From assembly GCF_019236175.1 (NCBI RefSeq), contig NZ_JAFAJM010000005.1:62001-126000 (forward strand): a stretch of DNA of 64,000 nt, given 5' to 3'. Of this stretch, positions 27,731 through 36,398 are shown piece after piece. The position numbers were made by a program, and so were the translations under genes. This stretch comes from Chryseobacterium sp. Lineage in GTDB: Bacteria > Bacteroidota > Bacteroidia > Flavobacteriales > Weeksellaceae. The stretch's first letter is position 1, and every line of letters begins with the position of its first letter. Below the pieces are notes generated by a model, which made no database searches, had not been told where the DNA came from, and saw only the letters and a program-made list of their open reading frames with translations.

Positions 27731-27738
27731 TATATTTG
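27731..27738 (+). promoter_or_regulatory. Promoter -7 element of second B12 unit
   Basis: TATATTTG in the same 20-nt context as the first riboswitch promoter. Confidence 0.7.
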
Positions 27739-27741
27739 CAG

Positions 27742-27904
27742 CGTTTTAAGGTTGAACACTGTTCATTAATAGGGAATCAGGTGAGAATAAATATTCTAGG
27801 CCTGAGCTGTACCCGCAACTGTAAACTGATCAACTTATAGTCTGTTATACCACTGGATAAATATCCGGGAAGGTGGCTATAAGAAGTAAGCCAGGAGACC
27901 TGCC
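27742..27904 (+). promoter_or_regulatory. Cobalamin riboswitch 2
   Basis: Same block order as riboswitch 1: TAGGGAATCAGGTGAGAAT, GCTGTACCCGCAACTGTAA, CCACTGG, CCGGGAAGG, and B12 box AAGCCAGGAGACCTGCC (27888-27904). Clearly a recent duplicate of riboswitch 1. About 118 nt of leader separates it from the ATG, including an AT-rich hairpin (27946-27965) and an extra TTTCGGGAATAAAAGTTT. Confidence 0.96.
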
Positions 27905-27982
27905 TAAAACTAATTTCAACTTTCGGGAATAAAAGTTTATGAAATAAAAATCTAAACAGATTTTTTCATGAATGTTTTGGCC

Positions 27983-28022
27983 TGCAGTGAAGTTCGGGAA
28001 AAAACTTTAATTTAATTATATC
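27983..28022 (+). promoter_or_regulatory. Conserved 5' UTR element downstream of riboswitch 2
   Basis: CTGCAGTGAAGTTCGGGAA followed by AAACTTTAATTTAATTATA, the partner of the block at 26331-26370. AAGTT and AACTT can pair. Conservation up to the start codon while the sequence between differs suggests function. Confidence 0.55.
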
Positions 28023-29300
28023 ATGAAGAAAATCTATTTTCTTATTCTTGCATTTGTCATCTCTTTTGCAAATGCTCAAACTGAAGGAGTATTGGTACTC
28101 AATGAAGGCGGTGCCGGAAGCAACAATGCTGAGATCTCACTAATCTCCAGTCAATCGGTTGTCACCAACAACTATTTTAAAATCAATAACAACAATGCTG
28201 TGTTGGGAGATACTGCACAAGACATTAAAATTTTCGGCGATAAGATTTTTGTGGTTTTAAATATTTCTAACCAGATCAAGGTCATCAACAAGTCTGATTT
28301 TTCTCTGATTACCACAATTTCAGCAAATCTGGACAACCCAAGATATATTGCTTTTAGCGGAAACAAATTCTATGTAACCAATTGGGGAGGGTCCGGTTCG
28401 GTAAATGATTATGTAGCAGTTTATGATCTAAATACTTTTGCCCATGAAACCAATATCCAGGTAGGAGCAGGTCCCGAAAAAATTTACAGTAAAGGCAATA
28501 AATTATATGTTTTGTTAAAAGGAGGTTTTGGTATCAACCAGTTTATGGATGTGATCAACACATCTACCAATACTGTTGAATCCGAGATCAACGTTGGAGA
28601 TTTTCCACATAGTATTTTTGAAAAAGATAATCTTCTTTATATCATGAGCTCCGGAAATCCTTATATTTCAAATTCATTCGGAACTTTTACGATTTACAAT
28701 ACAACGACTCAAAACACGATTTCCAGTACTCCATTTCCTGCGGGAACAAAGCCGGCTTATATGGATACAGACGGGACGAATATATACTATATGAAGGACG
28801 CTTCTATTTACAAAACACCTATTGCGAATCCGTCTTTTTCAACAACTCCAATTGCAACAGCTCCTATTACTGTAACAAGTTATGCGACTGCCTATGGTTT
28901 TAATATTGTCAACAATACAATCTATGTAGCTGACCCTAAAGGATATATTGCACCGGGAAAAATTTACACTTATAATTTACAGGGCGCTTTACAGAATACT
29001 TTTACGGTGAGCATGTTACCTAATCAGATCATTGCTTATAGTAATGCAACTCTTTCAACAAATGAAAAAACAAAAGCATCATCTTCACTATCACTATATC
29101 CGAATCCGGTAAGTGAAAGATTCTTTGTGCAGGGCTTAAAGACAGGAAATATTCAGGTATACGATGCTAACGGAAGAATTATTCTCAATACGGTATATAC
29201 TCAAAACGGAGTGGATGTAAGCATGCTTTCTAAAGGGGTTTATATGGTAAAGATTGCCGATAATAATACCCATTCCACTCAAAAATTAATCATTAAATAA
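28023..29300 (+). CDS. BtuG-like beta-propeller, T9SS-secreted, B12-regulated
   Basis: 425 residues: signal peptide (ISFANAQ) and about 330 residues of YncE/BtuG-like propeller repeats (AQDIKIFGDKIFVVLN, PRYIAFSGNKFYVTNWGG, PEKIYSKGNKLYVLLKGG, PHSIFEKDNLLYIMSSG). A T9SS type-A sorting domain ends the protein (YPNPVSERFFVQG...KGVYMVKIADN). Bacteroides BtuG is a surface propeller lipoprotein that binds B12 tightly and hands it to BtuB. This protein has the same fold class and B12 riboswitch but uses T9SS export instead of a lipid anchor. No btuB gene is adjacent. Operon with the next gene (7-nt gap). Confidence 0.85.
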   Translation: MKKIYFLILAFVISFANAQTEGVLVLNEGGAGSNNAEISLISSQSVVTNNYFKINNNNAVLGDTAQDIKIFGDKIFVVLNISNQIKVINKSDFSLITTISANLDNPRYIAFSGNKFYVTNWGGSGSVNDYVAVYDLNTFAHETNIQVGAGPEKIYSKGNKLYVLLKGGFGINQFMDVINTSTNTVESEINVGDFPHSIFEKDNLLYIMSSGNPYISNSFGTFTIYNTTTQNTISSTPFPAGTKPAYMDTDGTNIYYMKDASIYKTPIANPSFSTTPIATAPITVTSYATAYGFNIVNNTIYVADPKGYIAPGKIYTYNLQGALQNTFTVSMLPNQIIAYSNATLSTNEKTKASSSLSLYPNPVSERFFVQGLKTGNIQVYDANGRIILNTVYTQNGVDVSMLSKGVYMVKIADNNTHSTQKLIIK

Positions 29301-29307
29301 TTGTCTC

Positions 29308-30432
29308 ATGCAAAAAATATTAAGTCTCATATTGAGCCTTATCACCGGACTTTGTTTGGCACAATTCACGGCTAATGATGTAAAGTTTTTCGTAGGAACA
29401 GGATCACAGACTGCTTATTTTGTAGCAGACTTTAAAGACGGAACTAATGACAGATCTTATGCATGGGGCATACGATTTAATCCGGGACAAAACCTAACGG
29501 GACCTCAAATGCTTCAGATGATAAAAAGTGCGGAACCTGCTTTTGATTATAATTTAACGTTTAACAACGGCTTTCTTGACATGATAAGTTTCAATGATCA
29601 CTCAGCGCAATCCTCACCGGACTGGTGGAGTTTATGGAGCGGTAACGATACCAGCAGCTGGTCTCTAGGAGGATGGGTAAATGCCGGAACAATTTCAGAC
29701 GGAAAATGGTATGGTGCAACCTATGGATTTAATAATCCTACTGCAGAAGCTCCTTTCACCCCTATTGCGGCTTACAGTTCCCAATGGTATACATCTTCCC
29801 AGATTACTCACTGGATCGGAACGGGGAGCAACAAAAGTTTAGTCGTTGTAGATTTCGGAACAGACCAGTCAAACGGAAATGCGAATTCTTTTGTTTTTGG
29901 AATCCAGTACAACGGAACGATAACGGCAGAACAGGCTTTGCAGCTTATCAACGCTCAGGCCCCGTATTTTAATTTCACTTCGGCGAGCGACCAGATTTCA
30001 ACTTTATCTTTAAATAATTTTACCGGAAATACTTCCGGAAACAGCAGCTGGAGATTATACCAGGGAAAAGACCTTTCAAGCTGGCAAGCTAAAGCCAATC
30101 TTTCGCAGATTCAGCTAAGTAACAACCAATGGCTGGGATTAAGTTTCGGACAAAGAAGACCATTCATTCCAACAGAAGCTACCCATACAACACTGGGAGT
30201 TTCTTCGGTACATAAGAAAACAATCGGTATTTATCCTAACCCCGCAAGTAATTTTATTACCATTGAAACGGATGAGAAAATCAAAGAAGTAAATATTTAT
30301 ACTGCTTCAGGTCAGAAAGTACTGACTTCCCAGGCAGGTGTGATTGATATTCGGTCTTTAAGCTACGGGGTTTATTTTGTGGAGATTAAAACCGGCGACA
30401 GATCTACAGTACATAAAATAATCAAGAAATAA
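29308..30432 (+). CDS. Paralogous B12-regulated secreted protein with T9SS sorting domain
   Basis: 374 residues, same layout as the protein encoded at 26371-27480: signal peptide (TGLCLAQ), unit 1 (VKFFVGTGSQTAYFVADF), unit 2 (ITHWIGTGSNKSLVVVDF), T9SS domain (YPNPASNFITIE). Its C-terminal 220 residues are nearly identical to the paralogue, also at DNA level, whereas the first unit differs strongly. Co-transcribed with the BtuG-like gene, so also under riboswitch 2. Confidence 0.82.
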   Translation: MQKILSLILSLITGLCLAQFTANDVKFFVGTGSQTAYFVADFKDGTNDRSYAWGIRFNPGQNLTGPQMLQMIKSAEPAFDYNLTFNNGFLDMISFNDHSAQSSPDWWSLWSGNDTSSWSLGGWVNAGTISDGKWYGATYGFNNPTAEAPFTPIAAYSSQWYTSSQITHWIGTGSNKSLVVVDFGTDQSNGNANSFVFGIQYNGTITAEQALQLINAQAPYFNFTSASDQISTLSLNNFTGNTSGNSSWRLYQGKDLSSWQAKANLSQIQLSNNQWLGLSFGQRRPFIPTEATHTTLGVSSVHKKTIGIYPNPASNFITIETDEKIKEVNIYTASGQKVLTSQAGVIDIRSLSYGVYFVEIKTGDRSTVHKIIKK

Positions 30433-30487
30433 TAATAGTATTCAGATCCGAGTAGTCATAATTGGTTTATCCACGTACTCATCATAA

Positions 30488-30515
30488 AAAAGCGCACCTG
30501 GCCAGGTGCGCTTTT
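30488..30515. terminator. Bidirectional terminator
   Basis: AAAAGCGCACCTGG/CCAGGTGCGCTTTT, a perfect 28-nt palindrome, between the convergent B12-regulated gene and clpP. Confidence 0.92.
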
Positions 30516-30533
30516 CTATAATTAAAAAATCAA

Positions 30534-31220
30534 TTATTTTTTCTCAGTTGATCTCTGTAAAACCTCATCTACCATTCCGTAGCCTTTAGCTTCTTCAGAA
30601 GTCATCCAATAGTCTCTGTCAGAAGATTTCTCAACCCACTCATAAGTTTGGCCTGAATGATGACCGATAATTTCGTAAAGCTCTTGCTTTAATTTCAACA
30701 TCTCTCTAAGGTTGATTTCCATATCAGAAGCCACCCCTTGTGCACCTCCTGAAGGCTGGTGAATCATTACTCTTGAGTGTTTAAGCGCAGAACGTTTTCC
30801 TTTTTCTCCGGCCACCAGTAACACAGCTCCCATAGAAGCGGCCATACCTGTACAGATTGTTGCTACATCAGGCTTAATGATCTGCATTGTGTCATAAATT
30901 CCTAATCCTGCATACACACTACCACCCGGAGAGTTGATATAGATCTGAATATCTTTAGACGGATCTGCACTTTCAAGAAATAAAAGCTGTGCTGTAACGA
31001 TATTTGCTACCTGATCGTCAATTCCTGTTCCCAAAAAGATAATTCTGTCCATCATCAAACGGGAGAATACGTCCATCTGAGCAACGTTTAATCTTCTTTC
31101 TTCCATGATGTATGGTGTAAGATTCGTCGGGCCATACATTCCCATATACTGATCGGTAACCAGACCGTTGTTTCCTAAATGTTTTACAGAGAAGTCTCTG
31201 AATTCCTTTTTAATGTCCAT
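30534..31220 (-). CDS. clpP: ATP-dependent Clp protease proteolytic subunit
   Basis: 228 residues; forms the barrel-shaped serine protease that works with ClpX/ClpA. Catalytic Ser in GMAASMGAVLLVAGEKGKR, His in MIHQPSGGAQG, and the Asp in the later handle domain; INSPGGSVYAGLGIYDTM is typical. It lies downstream of dnaG on the same strand, 111 nt apart, with a weak -7-like element (CAAATATT complement, 31243-31250). Confidence 0.96.
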   Translation of the reverse strand: MDIKKEFRDFSVKHLGNNGLVTDQYMGMYGPTNLTPYIMEERRLNVAQMDVFSRLMMDRIIFLGTGIDDQVANIVTAQLLFLESADPSKDIQIYINSPGGSVYAGLGIYDTMQIIKPDVATICTGMAASMGAVLLVAGEKGKRSALKHSRVMIHQPSGGAQGVASDMEINLREMLKLKQELYEIIGHHSGQTYEWVEKSSDRDYWMTSEEAKGYGMVDEVLQRSTEKK

Positions 31221-31331
31221 ATTTATATTATGTATTATTTAACAAATATTCTCGAAGTTTAAATTACAATATTTATTCCTAAAATTTTATAAGACTTTTT
31301 GTCATAGAAAAGAAAAAATTTTGTCCGTAAA

Positions 31332-33314
31332 CTACCTTTTTCTATCCACATAGATCCCTTTGATCGGTGAATATTCAATAATATTGCTCAGTCGTATGGA
31401 TGCCTGCTTCAGAAGGGTAATCTTTTTGATCAGCTCGTAATACTTTACTTCATCAGTATTGCTGTACTGATCGAGCTCTTTTGCCGTTTCCTTGATTAAA
31501 TAATCAATATACCTGTATTTATGAAGTAAAACATCACCTCTTACCTGATCTGCCACTTTATCTCCGTAATTCGGAGGATAAATATTTCTGGAAGCCCAGT
31601 TTTCAAGTTCATCCAATGGAATCAGAGCATCTACGACCTTCGCTGTAATTTCTTCATCCATAAAAGATACAAAAAAGTTCCCACTTCTAAGCTCATCTTT
31701 TCGAATTCCTTCTCTCACCTGATTGATAATAATCTCATTTTCTTTGACTAAAAAAATATACTGCTCTTCTTCAAAATGATGAAGTATTTCTTCAATCACC
31801 GTTATCTGATATTCTTCATTAAGATCAGTTTTTCTTTTCAGAACAATATCTCCAAACATCAGCATATGATCCACAAGTTTGTTTTCCATAAACAAAACAT
31901 CATATAAAAACGGATCTTCCTTTTCCTGATCCGGCGGAACAATCTCCAGCTTTGGAACAACTTTTTCCTTCTGCTGCTGAACATGATGGGTCTGATTTTG
32001 GGTAATCTGTTTCTGAACGTCAAGTTCATTAAAAAGACTCTGCTCGGAAAGCCCGAATTTATTAGAAACTTCTTTCAGGTAGACCTCTCTTTTCAGGGCG
32101 TTCTGTACAAAAGAAACCGATTTTACGATATCACGTATGGCTTCGGCTTTTTTGATGGGATCATTATCTACATCTCTTAAAAGGATTTCTGCTTTAAAGT
32201 CGATAAAATCCATCGCCTCGTTTTCGATATACTTTTCTACATATTCCTGCGGATGTTTTCTGGCAAAGGAATCCGGATCATCACCATCGGGGAAAAGCAG
32301 AACACGAATGTTCATACCTTCTGTCAGCAACATATCAATGCTTCGGAAACTGGCTTTAATTCCGGCATTATCACCATCGAAAAGAATCGTTACATTTTCC
32401 GTCAGCCTTTTGATCAGTTTGATCTGTTCTGTTGTCAGTGAAGTTCCTGAACTTGCCACTACGTTTTCTATTCCTGACATATGGAGTGAAATCACATCCA
32501 TATATCCTTCTACCAAAAGACAGGCATTCTTCCTTGAAATGGCCTGTTTACTCTGATTAAGCCCGTAAAGAACGTTAGATTTATGGTAAATTTCAGTCTC
32601 CGGTGAGTTGAGATATTTAGCTGTCTTAACATTGCTTTTAAGAATCCTTGCTCCAAATCCCAGTACTCTTCCTGAGAAACTGTGAATCGGGAAAATAACT
32701 CTTTCCCTAAATCGGTCTACTCCTCCCGGAGCGTTTTCAGGAAAAATAGAGAGACCGGATTTCTCAAGAATTTCTTTAGAATAGCCTTTCTCAAGGGCAT
32801 ACGCCGTAAAAGCATTTTTCTTTTCCGGAGAATAGCCCAGCTGGAACTTTCTGATGATATCGTCTTTAAGTTCTCTTTCTTTAAAGTAGGATAATCCTAT
32901 ACTTCTCCCGTCTTCTGCATCCCAGAGAATTTCCTGAAAATAAGTATTGGCAACTTCATGGATCTTATAGAGTAAATCTTTTTCCGTCTGTGCATTTTTT
33001 GCCTCTTCAGAAATTTCACGCTGATCTTCTTCAATTTCAATACCGTATTTTTTGGCTGCATGACGAAGGGCTTCAGGATAGGTAAAGTTCTCAATTTCCA
33101 TCAGAAATGAGATGGCAGTTCCTCCTTTTCCGGTAGAGAAATCCTTCCAAATCTGCTTGCTTGCAGAAACTACAAAACTCGGCGTCTTTTCCTCATGAAA
33201 GGGACTGAGTCCTTTGTAATTAGACCCTGCTCTTTTCAACTGCACATATTCACCCACAATCTCTTCTACTCTGATCGTGGAGAATATTTTATCTATGGTC
33301 TGCTTAGAAATCAT
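31332..33314 (-). CDS. dnaG: DNA primase (N-terminal domain without zinc cysteines)
   Basis: Makes RNA primers for DNA replication. 660 residues: N-terminal CHC2-type domain (1-100), TOPRIM catalytic domain (about 255-350; LVEGYMDVISLH with acidic TLFDGDNAG), and a C-terminal DnaB-binding helical region. In the CHC2 domain the usual zinc ligands are missing: YKGLSPFHEEKTPSF has Ser37 where Cys is normal, and KQIWKDFSTGKGG replaces the C-x-x-C segment. I recall the same loss in other Flavobacteriia DnaG proteins, so it is likely lineage-specific rather than damage. Confidence 0.95.
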   Translation of the reverse strand: MISKQTIDKIFSTIRVEEIVGEYVQLKRAGSNYKGLSPFHEEKTPSFVVSASKQIWKDFSTGKGGTAISFLMEIENFTYPEALRHAAKKYGIEIEEDQREISEEAKNAQTEKDLLYKIHEVANTYFQEILWDAEDGRSIGLSYFKERELKDDIIRKFQLGYSPEKKNAFTAYALEKGYSKEILEKSGLSIFPENAPGGVDRFRERVIFPIHSFSGRVLGFGARILKSNVKTAKYLNSPETEIYHKSNVLYGLNQSKQAISRKNACLLVEGYMDVISLHMSGIENVVASSGTSLTTEQIKLIKRLTENVTILFDGDNAGIKASFRSIDMLLTEGMNIRVLLFPDGDDPDSFARKHPQEYVEKYIENEAMDFIDFKAEILLRDVDNDPIKKAEAIRDIVKSVSFVQNALKREVYLKEVSNKFGLSEQSLFNELDVQKQITQNQTHHVQQQKEKVVPKLEIVPPDQEKEDPFLYDVLFMENKLVDHMLMFGDIVLKRKTDLNEEYQITVIEEILHHFEEEQYIFLVKENEIIINQVREGIRKDELRSGNFFVSFMDEEITAKVVDALIPLDELENWASRNIYPPNYGDKVADQVRGDVLLHKYRYIDYLIKETAKELDQYSNTDEVKYYELIKKITLLKQASIRLSNIIEYSPIKGIYVDRKR

Positions 33315-33383
33315 GCCGTAAAATTAAGTATTTTTATGTAGATGTCCGAAGGTTTTAAGCAGGAAGGTTTTGAAGTCTGAGTT

Positions 33384-33436
33384 TTGGCTAAAGCCAATGG
33401 AAAGAAAATATTTATTCGAACGGGCTAAAGCCCGTT
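33384..33436. repeat. REP-like intergenic repeat
   Basis: Two palindromes in a row: TTGGCTAAAGCCAA (33384-33397) and AACGGGCTAAAGCCCGTT (33419-33436). The GGCTAAAGCC core occurs often between genes in this group. A worn copy (GGCTAAGGCCAATG) sits at about 24520. Confidence 0.6.
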
Positions 33437-33542
33437 TCTATCGAGGAGAGCTCCTGGCAATGATCTCTGCCCGTTAATTTCTTGACTCTTGTTTCTTTAT
33501 TTCTTTATTCTTTCCTCTCTTACGTTTTCCTCTAAATTTCAC

Positions 33543-33550
33543 TATTTTTG
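33543..33550 (+). promoter_or_regulatory. tsaE -7 element
   Basis: TATTTTTG fits TAnnTTTG, 15 nt before the chosen ATG. The earlier in-frame start at 33548 falls inside it and is therefore unlikely. Confidence 0.55.
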
Positions 33551-33565
33551 TACACAAATCAGTAT

Positions 33566-33973
33566 ATGCAATTCACTATTCATACAATCGAAGACTGGCA
33601 GGAAGTTGTAGACTCAATTCTTCCTGAATTAAAGCATCATATCCTTTTATTAAAGGGGAATCTCGGAGCCGGAAAGACTACTTTCACCCAGTTTTTACTT
33701 AAAAACCTTGGAAGTACGGATGAGGTCAACTCTCCTACCTACTCCATTGTCAACGAATACAATACTTCGAAAGGAAAAGTATATCATTTTGATCTTTATC
33801 GTTTAAAAAACATCGGAGAAGTCTATGATATCGGGATTGAAGAATATCTTGACAACTCTTTCCTATGTATTATTGAATGGCCGGAAGTATATGAAGAAGA
33901 GCTTTACGGGCTCAACTACCACACAATGAGCATCATGAATACCGGTGAAAACAGAGAGGTTTCATTCGAGTAA
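33566..33973 (+). CDS. tsaE: tRNA t6A threonylcarbamoyladenosine ATPase
   Basis: Walker ATPase that drives the TsaBD complex in making t6A37 on tRNAs reading ANN codons. 135 residues from the ATG at 33566, chosen because the upstream start lies in the promoter. Walker A is GNLGAGKTTFTQ, switch region SPTYSIVNEY, and the IIEWPE motif near the C-terminus is typical of TsaE. Full length. Confidence 0.94.
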   Translation: MQFTIHTIEDWQEVVDSILPELKHHILLLKGNLGAGKTTFTQFLLKNLGSTDEVNSPTYSIVNEYNTSKGKVYHFDLYRLKNIGEVYDIGIEEYLDNSFLCIIEWPEVYEEELYGLNYHTMSIMNTGENREVSFE

Positions 33974-33981
33974 ATATTATG

Positions 33982-33989
33982 TATCTTTG
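33982..33989 (+). promoter_or_regulatory. ald -7 element
   Basis: TATCTTTG fits TAnnTTTG, 53 nt upstream of the ald start and just after tsaE. Confidence 0.55.
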
Positions 33990-34042
33990 CTTCTTAATTC
34001 AGTATTAAAAATATAATCTGTAAGACATAATTTAATTTAAGG

Positions 34043-35233
34043 ATGAGTACAAATATTTTTACTCCTTTCACAGAAGAAGAATTGATGCCGAAAGAGGAAA
34101 AATTGGAGGTCATAAAAAAAGGAAAACAATTCAGTATTGGGATTCCTAAAGAAACCTGTCTGAACGAAAGGAGAACATGCATTACTCCTGACGCGGTACA
34201 GGTGCTGGTAGAACATGGTCATGAGATCATTATAGAATCAGGGGCCGGAGAAGGTTCATTTTTTACAGATTTACAATATTCCGAGTCCGGAGCGAAAATC
34301 ACCGGTGATCCTAAAGAAGCTTTCGGACAGGACCTCATCTTAAAGATCAACCCTCCCACAGAAGATGAAATTGAGTATATGAAGCCTAATACTTATCTGG
34401 TATCAGCACTTCAAATCAATCTGAGGGATAAAGAATATTTCTTAAAACTGGCAGAGAAAAAAATCAATGCTATAGCTTTTGAGTTCATCGTTGATGAATA
34501 TAAGCAACTGGCACTGGTAAGACTCATCGGTGAAATAGCAGGAACGGTTTCTATTTTATATGCTTCTGAACTCCTGGCTTTATCCAACGGCTTAATGCTT
34601 GGTGGCATTACAGGTGTAAGACCTGCTGAAGTAGTGATCCTTGGTGCCGGAATTGTAGGCGAATTTGCCACAAAAGCTGCAATTGGCTTGGGAGCCAGCG
34701 TAAAGGTTTTTGACAATTCATTATCCAAGTTAAGAAGACTTCATACAATGGTTGACAGCCGTGTTCCCACTTCTATCATTGATCCTAAGGAACTCAGCAA
34801 AAGTTTAAGACGGGCCGATGTGGTCATAGGGGCACTTCCAAGATTAAATATGACACCTATCGTTACTGAAGATATGGTTATGAAAATGAAAAAAGGCAGC
34901 GTCATAATTGATATTACGATAGACAACGGTAAAGTGATTGAAACTTCTGAGCTGACTACTATGGAAGACCCCTATGTTATTAAACACGGAGTTATTCACT
35001 GCGGGCTTCCGAACCTTACCTCAAGAATGCCGAGAACAACGACTAAAGCCATTTCTAACTTCTTCCTTTCCTATATACTGAATTATGATGAAGAAGGCGG
35101 TTTTGAAAATATGCTGATCCGCAAAAATGAAATGAAGCAGAGTTTGTATATGTATAAAGGAAGACATACCAAAAAGATTATCTGCGACCGTTTCGGACTT
35201 ACGTACCACGATATCAATCTTTTAATTTTCTAA
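34043..35233 (+). CDS. ald: Alanine dehydrogenase
   Basis: NAD-dependent interconversion of alanine and pyruvate/ammonia. 396 residues. N-terminal IGIPKETCLNERRTCITPDAV is the AlaDH/PNT signature; Rossmann motif VVILGAGIVGEFATKAAIGLGA; GVIHCGLPNLTSRMPRT contains the region with substrate contacts. An extra N-terminal arm of about 28 residues is normal in Bacteroidota. Its TAA overlaps the next ATG (TAATG), so translation is likely coupled. Confidence 0.92.
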   Translation: MSTNIFTPFTEEELMPKEEKLEVIKKGKQFSIGIPKETCLNERRTCITPDAVQVLVEHGHEIIIESGAGEGSFFTDLQYSESGAKITGDPKEAFGQDLILKINPPTEDEIEYMKPNTYLVSALQINLRDKEYFLKLAEKKINAIAFEFIVDEYKQLALVRLIGEIAGTVSILYASELLALSNGLMLGGITGVRPAEVVILGAGIVGEFATKAAIGLGASVKVFDNSLSKLRRLHTMVDSRVPTSIIDPKELSKSLRRADVVIGALPRLNMTPIVTEDMVMKMKKGSVIIDITIDNGKVIETSELTTMEDPYVIKHGVIHCGLPNLTSRMPRTTTKAISNFFLSYILNYDEEGGFENMLIRKNEMKQSLYMYKGRHTKKIICDRFGLTYHDINLLIF

Positions 35234-35604
35234 TGAAAAAACTGAAATTTTATGCGATAGGCTTCATTCCGGGGCTGTTGATCGTATTTTTTATCCTAAA
35301 TAAAAAAGGAGCCAGCTGTAGTGGTTATTTACCTAACAGCCGTGTGATTGCTGAAACGCTATCCAAAGAATTCAAATATTCTGAAGAAGCCAAAACAGCA
35401 ATGAATACCTACAAAATTGATGAAAAGTTTATAAAAGACAGCATCATTACCACCGGAAAGGTAGATTTCGACCGCAGCCATGCACAGAAAAAACCATGTC
35501 CCGATTATCTTATCATTTACCCTGAAAAAAATCCTGCCTACGAGATCACCTTTGAAAAGTGTGAAGAAACAATGACTGTAACAAGTCTTAAAAAACTTAA
35601 ATAG
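35233..35604 (+). CDS. Membrane-anchored hypothetical protein (DUF4258-like)
   Basis: 123 residues with one N-terminal membrane helix (FYAIGFIPGLLIVFFILN) and a small extracytoplasmic part with four cysteines (SCSGYL, KKPCPDY, FEKCEE). It resembles DUF4258 proteins that often follow ald in Flavobacteriia; this is from memory and not certain. Start codon overlaps the ald stop. Confidence 0.65.
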   Translation: MKKLKFYAIGFIPGLLIVFFILNKKGASCSGYLPNSRVIAETLSKEFKYSEEAKTAMNTYKIDEKFIKDSIITTGKVDFDRSHAQKKPCPDYLIIYPEKNPAYEITFEKCEETMTVTSLKKLK

Positions 35605-35624
35605 TTATATTATAAATTACTATT

Positions 35625-36398
35625 ATGGGAGGCAATTACTACATGATTCATGATTATCTGATATTCATTGGAGTTTTTGCCATTTTCTTTTTTCTGACCA
35701 CCAGTATTTACCTCTATAGCCAGCATCAGAAGCTGAAATATAGAAATACCAAATTGTCGGAAACCAATAAAATCATTGAACAACGGCTCAATGAAGTCCG
35801 GCTGGAACATATCGGGACTAAGCTGAATCCTCATTTATTCAAAAACATTCTTAATTCAGTACAGTCTCATGCTTATCAGACTTATATGTCTCTTGATAAA
35901 CTGGCCAATGTCCTGGATTATATTTTATATGAAAGCAACAATAAATATGTCAGCCCGAAAGAAGAGCTGAATTTTGCTTTAAGCCTTATTGAGATCAACA
36001 AGATTAAAATAAATCCTCTTTTCGATTTCAGAATCAAATCCAGAATCAATAAATCTGATTCCGTATACGAAGAAAAAGTATTTGCTCCGCTCATTTCAGT
36101 AGATCTTATTGAAAATGCATTTAAGCATACTGATTTCCTAGCCCAGGATTCTTTTATTTCTATTTTTATGGAGCTTGAGAATGGTGTTTTCACCATGAAG
36201 GTCAGCAATAAATCTTCCTTAAAAAATCTTCTTGAAAAAGAAAAAAGCGGTTTTGGAAGCCAGTCTTTGGATCAAAGACTTAAAATGATCTACAGTACCT
36301 GCTATCAGCTGGAAAAAAGTTCAAAAAACGGGATCTTCACTGCAGAATTAAAAATCAACTTAAGAGAATTTTATGATAAAATGCGTTATTCTGGATGA
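35625..36398 (+). CDS. LytS-type sensor histidine kinase, minimal
   Basis: 257 residues. One N-terminal membrane helix (LIFIGVFAIFFFLTTSIYLY), a short coiled linker, then a His_kinase domain with phospho-acceptor His in KLNPHLFKNILNSVQSH and an N-box VDLIENAFKHTD. The G-box is GFGSQSLDQRL. No periplasmic sensor domain, so the signal may come from a membrane partner. It overlaps the following response regulator by 26 nt. Confidence 0.88.
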   Translation: MGGNYYMIHDYLIFIGVFAIFFFLTTSIYLYSQHQKLKYRNTKLSETNKIIEQRLNEVRLEHIGTKLNPHLFKNILNSVQSHAYQTYMSLDKLANVLDYILYESNNKYVSPKEELNFALSLIEINKIKINPLFDFRIKSRINKSDSVYEEKVFAPLISVDLIENAFKHTDFLAQDSFISIFMELENGVFTMKVSNKSSLKNLLEKEKSGFGSQSLDQRLKMIYSTCYQLEKSSKNGIFTAELKINLREFYDKMRYSG

